The translations under genes were made by a program, and so were the position numbers. DNA of 18,395 nucleotides from Alphaproteobacteria bacterium UBA2723 (GTDB lineage Bacteria; Pseudomonadota; Alphaproteobacteria; RF32; CAG-239), in assembly GCA_002353835.1 (NCBI GenBank), contig DEKL01000026.1:7176-25570 (forward strand). Direction: 5' to 3'. This document shows, piece after piece, positions 14,910-18,395 of this stretch. How positions within the stretch are numbered: the first letter of the stretch is position 1; every line of letters begins with the position of its first letter. The notes under the pieces were generated by a model, which did no database searches, was not told the origin of the DNA, and worked only from the letters and a program-made list of their open reading frames with translations.

Positions 14910-15422
14910 TTAAAGCCCTAAGATAGTCTTTGAGGTGATAATATTGCGCAATTTAGGATTGCCCTCGGCATCTATGTAGGTAATGGTGCTTGCATCCAGC
15001 TCTAAATCTGCAATACTGTTTATCTTCATCATATTGACTTCTATGGTACCTAAAAGTTGCTCACGTACCCTATCTATCGCCCCTTGAATTTTATCCGACA
15101 TGAAATTTGTACCGCCTAAGAGAACATAGCCGTGTTGGTATTTACCGTCTTTCTCAGCTACTTTTATCCATAAAAACGGCATGGGATCGGTTTTCCAATT
15201 CTTTTTGCCAACCAAGGCTTTTTCAAAAGTGGTCAATGTCCACCCTAATACATTATACGGGTGCGCCATACATTTTTGCTTTAATTCTTTGTTGATATTG
15301 TTGTGGTCTATTTTAATCTTTAATGCATATTTCGGGGTGTATTTTGTATCTATAACTTTATACATGGCCTTGGCAAATTGCTTTAGCTTGTATTCATTAA
15401 CCATTGTTTGTGTCGGTTCCAT
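14910..15422 (-). CDS. Unrecognised 170-residue protein
   Basis: I do not recognise a family. The reading frame is well supported: the ATG at 15422 follows AGGAGATAAAA (good spacing), and the frame fills the gap between flanking genes on the opposite strand. The protein is soluble-looking, Lys-rich and without signal peptide or membrane span. Visible segments include a helical N terminus rich in charged residues, a central P-Y-N-V-L-G-W-T-L followed by a W-containing stretch and G-Y-V-L-L-G-G-T-N-F, and a C-terminal part that looks beta-rich. The gene is alone, divergent from ldh and convergent with the hydrolase gene, so context gives no function. Confidence 0.75.
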   Translation of the reverse strand: MEPTQTMVNEYKLKQFAKAMYKVIDTKYTPKYALKIKIDHNNINKELKQKCMAHPYNVLGWTLTTFEKALVGKKNWKTDPMPFLWIKVAEKDGKYQHGYVLLGGTNFMSDKIQGAIDRVREQLLGTIEVNMMKINSIADLELDASTITYIDAEGNPKLRNIITSKTILGL

Positions 15423-15487
15423 TTTTATCTCCTCTTCTTTATTGCTTCAAGTTTACACGTTGTATTTTATGAAATGCAAGCAAAAAA

Positions 15488-15517
15488 TTGGTTTATTTTT
15501 TTAAATTCTGGTATATA
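15488..15517 (+). promoter_or_regulatory. Candidate promoter of ldh with extended -10
   Basis: TTGGTT (15488-15493) is followed after 18 bases by TATATA (15512-15517), preceded by TG one base upstream (T-G-G-TATATA), an extended -10 form. Transcription would begin near 15524, about 30 bases before the chosen ATG. It lies in the 130-base gap between the divergent 170-residue gene and ldh. On the other strand, TTGCAT followed by TAAACT after 18 bases is a weaker candidate for the divergent gene. Confidence 0.4.
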
Positions 15518-15552
15518 TTCTCTCAAAAGATGTGATTTTAATGAGGTGTGAT

Positions 15553-16518
15553 ATGGAAGAAGATGACTTAAATTGTACCTATATTCGTAAAATTGCCGTT
15601 GTCGGTTGCGGTTTTGTCGGTGCGGCTTGTGCGTTCAGCCTAATGCAATCCGGCTTGTTTTCGGAAATGGTGTTAATTGATTCCGATAAGGATAAGGCCG
15701 AGGGGGAAGCTATGGATATCAGTCATGGTGTGCCTTTTGCCAAACCGATTAAAATTTATGCCGGTGATTATGACGATATTAAAGATGCCTCACTGATTGT
15801 GATTACCGCCGGAGCTAACCAAAAACCGGGCGAAACCAGACTGGATTTGGTTAAAAAGAATATTGCCATTTTTCAATCTATTCTTCCGGAAATCAAAAAA
15901 AGAAATTATAAAGGTATTTTGTTGGTGGTGGCCAATCCGGTTGATATCTTAACAACCGTTGCCATTAAATTGTCCGGTCTGCCGGAAAACAGAGTTTTGG
16001 GCTCAGGTACGGTTTTGGATACGGCAAGATTGAAATTTGAACTCGGAAACCACTTAAATGTGGATTCACGAAGCGTGCATGCTTTTATTATCGGGGAACA
16101 CGGCGATTCAGAAATTGCCGCGTGGTCCTCGGCTAATGTTTCCGGCATACCGCTTAATCTTTTCTGTGAAATGCGCGGACATTTTAACCACGAAGAAGCT
16201 ATGAAAAAAATTGCGGCTGATGTTAAGAACAGTGCTTACGAAATTATTGCCAAAAAGAGGGCAACTTATTTCGGGGTAGCAATGGCTGTTAAAAGAATTT
16301 GCGAGGCAATTATTCGTGATGAAAAATCTATTCTGTCAGTTTCATCCATGATGCATGGTGAATATGACATTGAAGGTATTGCCCTAAGTATGCCGGCGAT
16401 TGTCAGCAGAAGTGGTATTGAAACGCACGTACCGATACAACTTAATGATAGCGAAATAAGACGTTTGCAACATTCTGCCAGAACGTTACGTGATATTTTA
16501 GCTGAGAATAATATTTGA
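15553..16518 (+). CDS. ldh: L-lactate dehydrogenase
   Basis: This 321-residue cytoplasmic enzyme interconverts pyruvate plus NADH and L-lactate plus NAD+. The dinucleotide fold shows V-G-C-G-F-V-G (17-23) and Asp43, which favours NAD. The substrate loop reads A-G-A-N-Q-K-P-G-E-T-R: Gln90 is the residue that marks lactate rather than malate dehydrogenases (Arg in the latter), and Arg96 is the mobile-loop Arg. The catalytic set continues with Asp156 and Arg159 (V-L-D-T-A-R) and His183 (I-G-E-H-G-D-S-E). In-frame starts also exist at 15532 (GTG) and 15541 (ATG). I chose 15553 because GAGG lies six bases upstream and the length fits the family. It probably disposes of fermentation NADH alongside adhE. 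Confidence 0.92.
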   Translation: MEEDDLNCTYIRKIAVVGCGFVGAACAFSLMQSGLFSEMVLIDSDKDKAEGEAMDISHGVPFAKPIKIYAGDYDDIKDASLIVITAGANQKPGETRLDLVKKNIAIFQSILPEIKKRNYKGILLVVANPVDILTTVAIKLSGLPENRVLGSGTVLDTARLKFELGNHLNVDSRSVHAFIIGEHGDSEIAAWSSANVSGIPLNLFCEMRGHFNHEEAMKKIAADVKNSAYEIIAKKRATYFGVAMAVKRICEAIIRDEKSILSVSSMMHGEYDIEGIALSMPAIVSRSGIETHVPIQLNDSEIRRLQHSARTLRDILAENNI

Positions 16519-16530
16519 TTAAATTTCATC

Positions 16531-16564
16531 AAAAAAGGACATTGTTAAAACAATGTCCTTTTTT
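16531..16564. terminator. Bidirectional intrinsic terminator between ldh and adhE
   Basis: A perfect inverted repeat, A6-GGACATTG, six-base loop TTAAAA, CAATGTCC-T6, lies 12 bases after the ldh stop and 17 bases after the adhE stop. The A-run on one side and T-run on the other give a U-tract in both directions, so it can end transcription of both convergent genes. Confidence 0.9.
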
Positions 16565-16581
16565 AATGCTGTTAGCAATGA

Positions 16582-18395
16582 TTAGTATTTTCCTTCGTAA
16601 GCATCTAAGTACATTTGCTTAATGTCGCTCATCAAAGGATATACCGGGTTGGCACCGGTGCACTGGTCATCAAAGGCAAGACGAACAAGCTTATCTAAGT
16701 TATCCTTAAACACTTTTTCATCTACACCCCAGGCACGGATGGAGTTCGGAATACCGATTTTTTCTTTCAAATCGGCAACCGCTTTAATCAAACGCTCAAC
16801 TTTCTCATCATCGGAAACAGTATCATCTGCCAGATAGAGAGTATGTGCAATTTGGCCATATCTCTTCTTTGCTTCCGGTGCTTTATATTGCGGAAAAGCG
16901 GTTTGTTTTTTCGGACAATCCGTTGCGTTGTAACGAATAACCTGACAAATCAGCAACGCATTGGCAATACCGTGCGGAATATTATACATTGCGCCCAATT
17001 TATGTGCCATAGAGTGACATACACCCAAGAAAGCATTAGCAAATGCCATACCGGCAATTGTGGCGGCATTGTGCATTTTTTCACGGGCAATCGGATCATT
17101 AGCCCCTTTTTCGTATGATGCCGGTAAATAACGGAAAATTTGCTTTATCGCTTCCAATGCCAATGAGTTTGTGTAGTTGGTTGCCATAACGGAAACATAC
17201 GCTTCTAAAGCGTGAACAAGGGCATCTATACCGCCGGCGGAAGTCAAACCTTTCGGCATACCGTCAACAAAATTGGCATCAATAATGGCCATCTTCGGGG
17301 TTAAGGCATAGTCCGCAATAGCGTATTTAACGTGTGTTTCATCATCTGTGATAATGGAAAACGGTGTTACTTCAGAACCGGTACCGGAAGTGGTCGGGAT
17401 GCAGACTAAATCTGCTTTTTTACCCAGTTCCGGAATGGAACAAATACGTTTTCTGATATCCATAAAGCGCATGGAGATATCTTCAAAGTCTGTTTCAGGC
17501 TGTTCATACATTAACCATATAATTTTGCCGACATCCATCGGAGAACCACCGCCTAACGCCACGATTAAATCAGGCTGATATGTATTTACCATGGTTAAAG
17601 CTTGTTTAGCTGTTGAGAGTGTCGGATCCGGCTTTACATCAAAGAAAATTTGATAATCTATATCCATTTCTTCAAAAGTATCCGTTATTGTGCGTACGGC
17701 ACCGGAATCAAATAAAAATCTATCCGTGATGATAAAGGCGCGTTTTTTCCCTTCATACTCACGTAGTGCCAACTCTGTGGAACCGCGCTTGAAATAAATC
17801 TTCGGAGGAACTCTAAACCACAACATATTTTCTCTCCTTTCAGCTACAGTTTTGTAATTTAATAAATGTTCTACACCAATGTTTCCGGAAACAGCGTTAC
17901 CGCCCCAAGAACCGCAGCCAAGTGAAAGTGACGGTTCAAGTTTAAAGTTAAATAAATCACCGATACCACCCTGAGATGAAGGTGAGTTAATTAAGATACG
18001 GCAAGAAGGCATTTTTTCTGCGTAAGCATTGATTCTGTCAGATTTTCTTTCATCTGTGTAAAGAACTGAAGTGTGACCTGCACCACCTTTTAATACAAGC
18101 TCATGAGCCATTTCTGTTGCTTGTTCAAATGATTTAGCCTTATACATAGTTAAAATCGGAGAAAGTTTTTCTCTTGAGAATGGGTCGTTCCAATCAAGTT
18201 TTGCTCTTTCGCAAAGAAGAATTTTTGAATCTTCCGGAATAGAGAAGCCTGCCAGTTCAGCAATTCTGTGAGCCGGCTGACCAACAATAAGCGGATGAGC
18301 CGTTCCTCTCTGAGGATCAATAAACGGAAGTTCTATCATTTTCTTTTCATCTTCCTTGTTTACAACGTATGCACCACGATAGATAAACTCTTTTA
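16582..18395 (-). CDS. adhE: Bifunctional aldehyde-alcohol dehydrogenase AdhE, 5' end outside window
   Basis: The frame is open to the right edge, giving about 603 residues; Met at 18339 is internal, since 18 upstream codons also match the family (ending V-N-K-E-D-E-K-K). AdhE reduces acetyl-CoA to acetaldehyde and then ethanol, regenerating NAD+ during anaerobic growth. The visible part holds the end of the aldehyde dehydrogenase domain (G-G-A-G-H-T-S-V-L-Y), the linker and the whole iron-dependent alcohol dehydrogenase domain. Counting from Met at 18339, NAD is bound by G-G-G-S-P-M-D (263-269), and the metal ligands are Asp372, His376, His442 and His456, with the same spacing as E. coli AdhE. 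The aldehyde-domain catalytic Cys should lie about 20 residues or more beyond the edge. It ends in E-G-K-Y, without the Ala/Lys-rich tail of the E. coli enzyme. Confidence 0.97.
   Translation of the reverse strand, partial: KEFIYRGAYVVNKEDEKKMIELPFIDPQRGTAHPLIVGQPAHRIAELAGFSIPEDSKILLCERAKLDWNDPFSREKLSPILTMYKAKSFEQATEMAHELVLKGGAGHTSVLYTDERKSDRINAYAEKMPSCRILINSPSSQGGIGDLFNFKLEPSLSLGCGSWGGNAVSGNIGVEHLLNYKTVAERRENMLWFRVPPKIYFKRGSTELALREYEGKKRAFIITDRFLFDSGAVRTITDTFEEMDIDYQIFFDVKPDPTLSTAKQALTMVNTYQPDLIVALGGGSPMDVGKIIWLMYEQPETDFEDISMRFMDIRKRICSIPELGKKADLVCIPTTSGTGSEVTPFSIITDDETHVKYAIADYALTPKMAIIDANFVDGMPKGLTSAGGIDALVHALEAYVSVMATNYTNSLALEAIKQIFRYLPASYEKGANDPIAREKMHNAATIAGMAFANAFLGVCHSMAHKLGAMYNIPHGIANALLICQVIRYNATDCPKKQTAFPQYKAPEAKKRYGQIAHTLYLADDTVSDDEKVERLIKAVADLKEKIGIPNSIRAWGVDEKVFKDNLDKLVRLAFDDQCTGANPVYPLMSDIKQMYLDAYEGKY

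Noticed and set aside
15532..15552. Earlier ldh starts at GTG 15532 or ATG 15541
   Set aside because: Neither has a convincing ribosome site, while GAGG lies six bases before the ATG at 15553 and the resulting length fits lactate dehydrogenases.

Overview
The window is an AT-rich stretch of bacterial chromosome with tightly packed genes. It looks Gram-negative: the eight binding proteins carry L-A-x-C type lipoboxes, most with Asp or Lys right after the cysteine, and they belong to a branched-chain-amino-acid-type (LIV/HAAT) ABC transporter. A bifunctional AdhE and an L-lactate dehydrogenase suggest an anaerobic or facultative fermenter. The overall impression is of a low-GC, possibly host-associated proteobacterium. 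That placement is an inference; no rRNA or other marker gene is present.

Layout. (1) 1-691, plus strand: the 3' end of a hexapeptide-repeat acetyltransferase, overlapping by ATGA a short isochorismatase-fold hydrolase. (2) 693-13887, minus strand: one continuous, almost gapless 13-gene transport operon. In order of transcription it reads livH, SBP1, SBP2, SBP3, livM, livG, SBP4, SBP5, SBP6, SBP7, SBP8, livF, and finally a PreA-like FMN/iron-sulfur oxidoreductase. SBP1 to SBP8 are eight different substrate-binding lipoproteins of the LivJ/LivK type. They share nearly the same signal peptide and the same gene-to-gene junction, but have strongly diverged ligand domains. (3) 14066-14902, plus strand: an exported alpha/beta hydrolase, divergent from the operon. 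(4) 14910-15422, minus strand: an unrecognised 170-residue protein. (5) 15553-16518, plus strand: L-lactate dehydrogenase. (6) A bidirectional terminator at 16531-16564. (7) 16582 to the right edge, minus strand: the C-terminal two thirds of AdhE.

The centre of interest is the transport operon. A single set of LIV permease and ATPase genes is accompanied by eight substrate-binding proteins, three between livH and livM and five between livG and livF. The most economical reading is one membrane translocator fed by a family of interchangeable, membrane-anchored receptors, each with its own ligand. This would be an uptake system whose substrate range has grown by tandem duplication of only the receptor gene. 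The 5' ends form at least two near-identical sequence types shared between non-adjacent copies. Most gene ends encode Glu-Glu-stop in bases that also serve as the ribosome-binding site of the next gene. Three receptors share a pair of cysteines found in no other copy.

No gene desert longer than 180 bases occurs. The two larger gaps (13888-14065 and 15423-15552) separate divergent genes and hold candidate promoters. No tRNA, rRNA, CRISPR array, transposase or integrase was seen.
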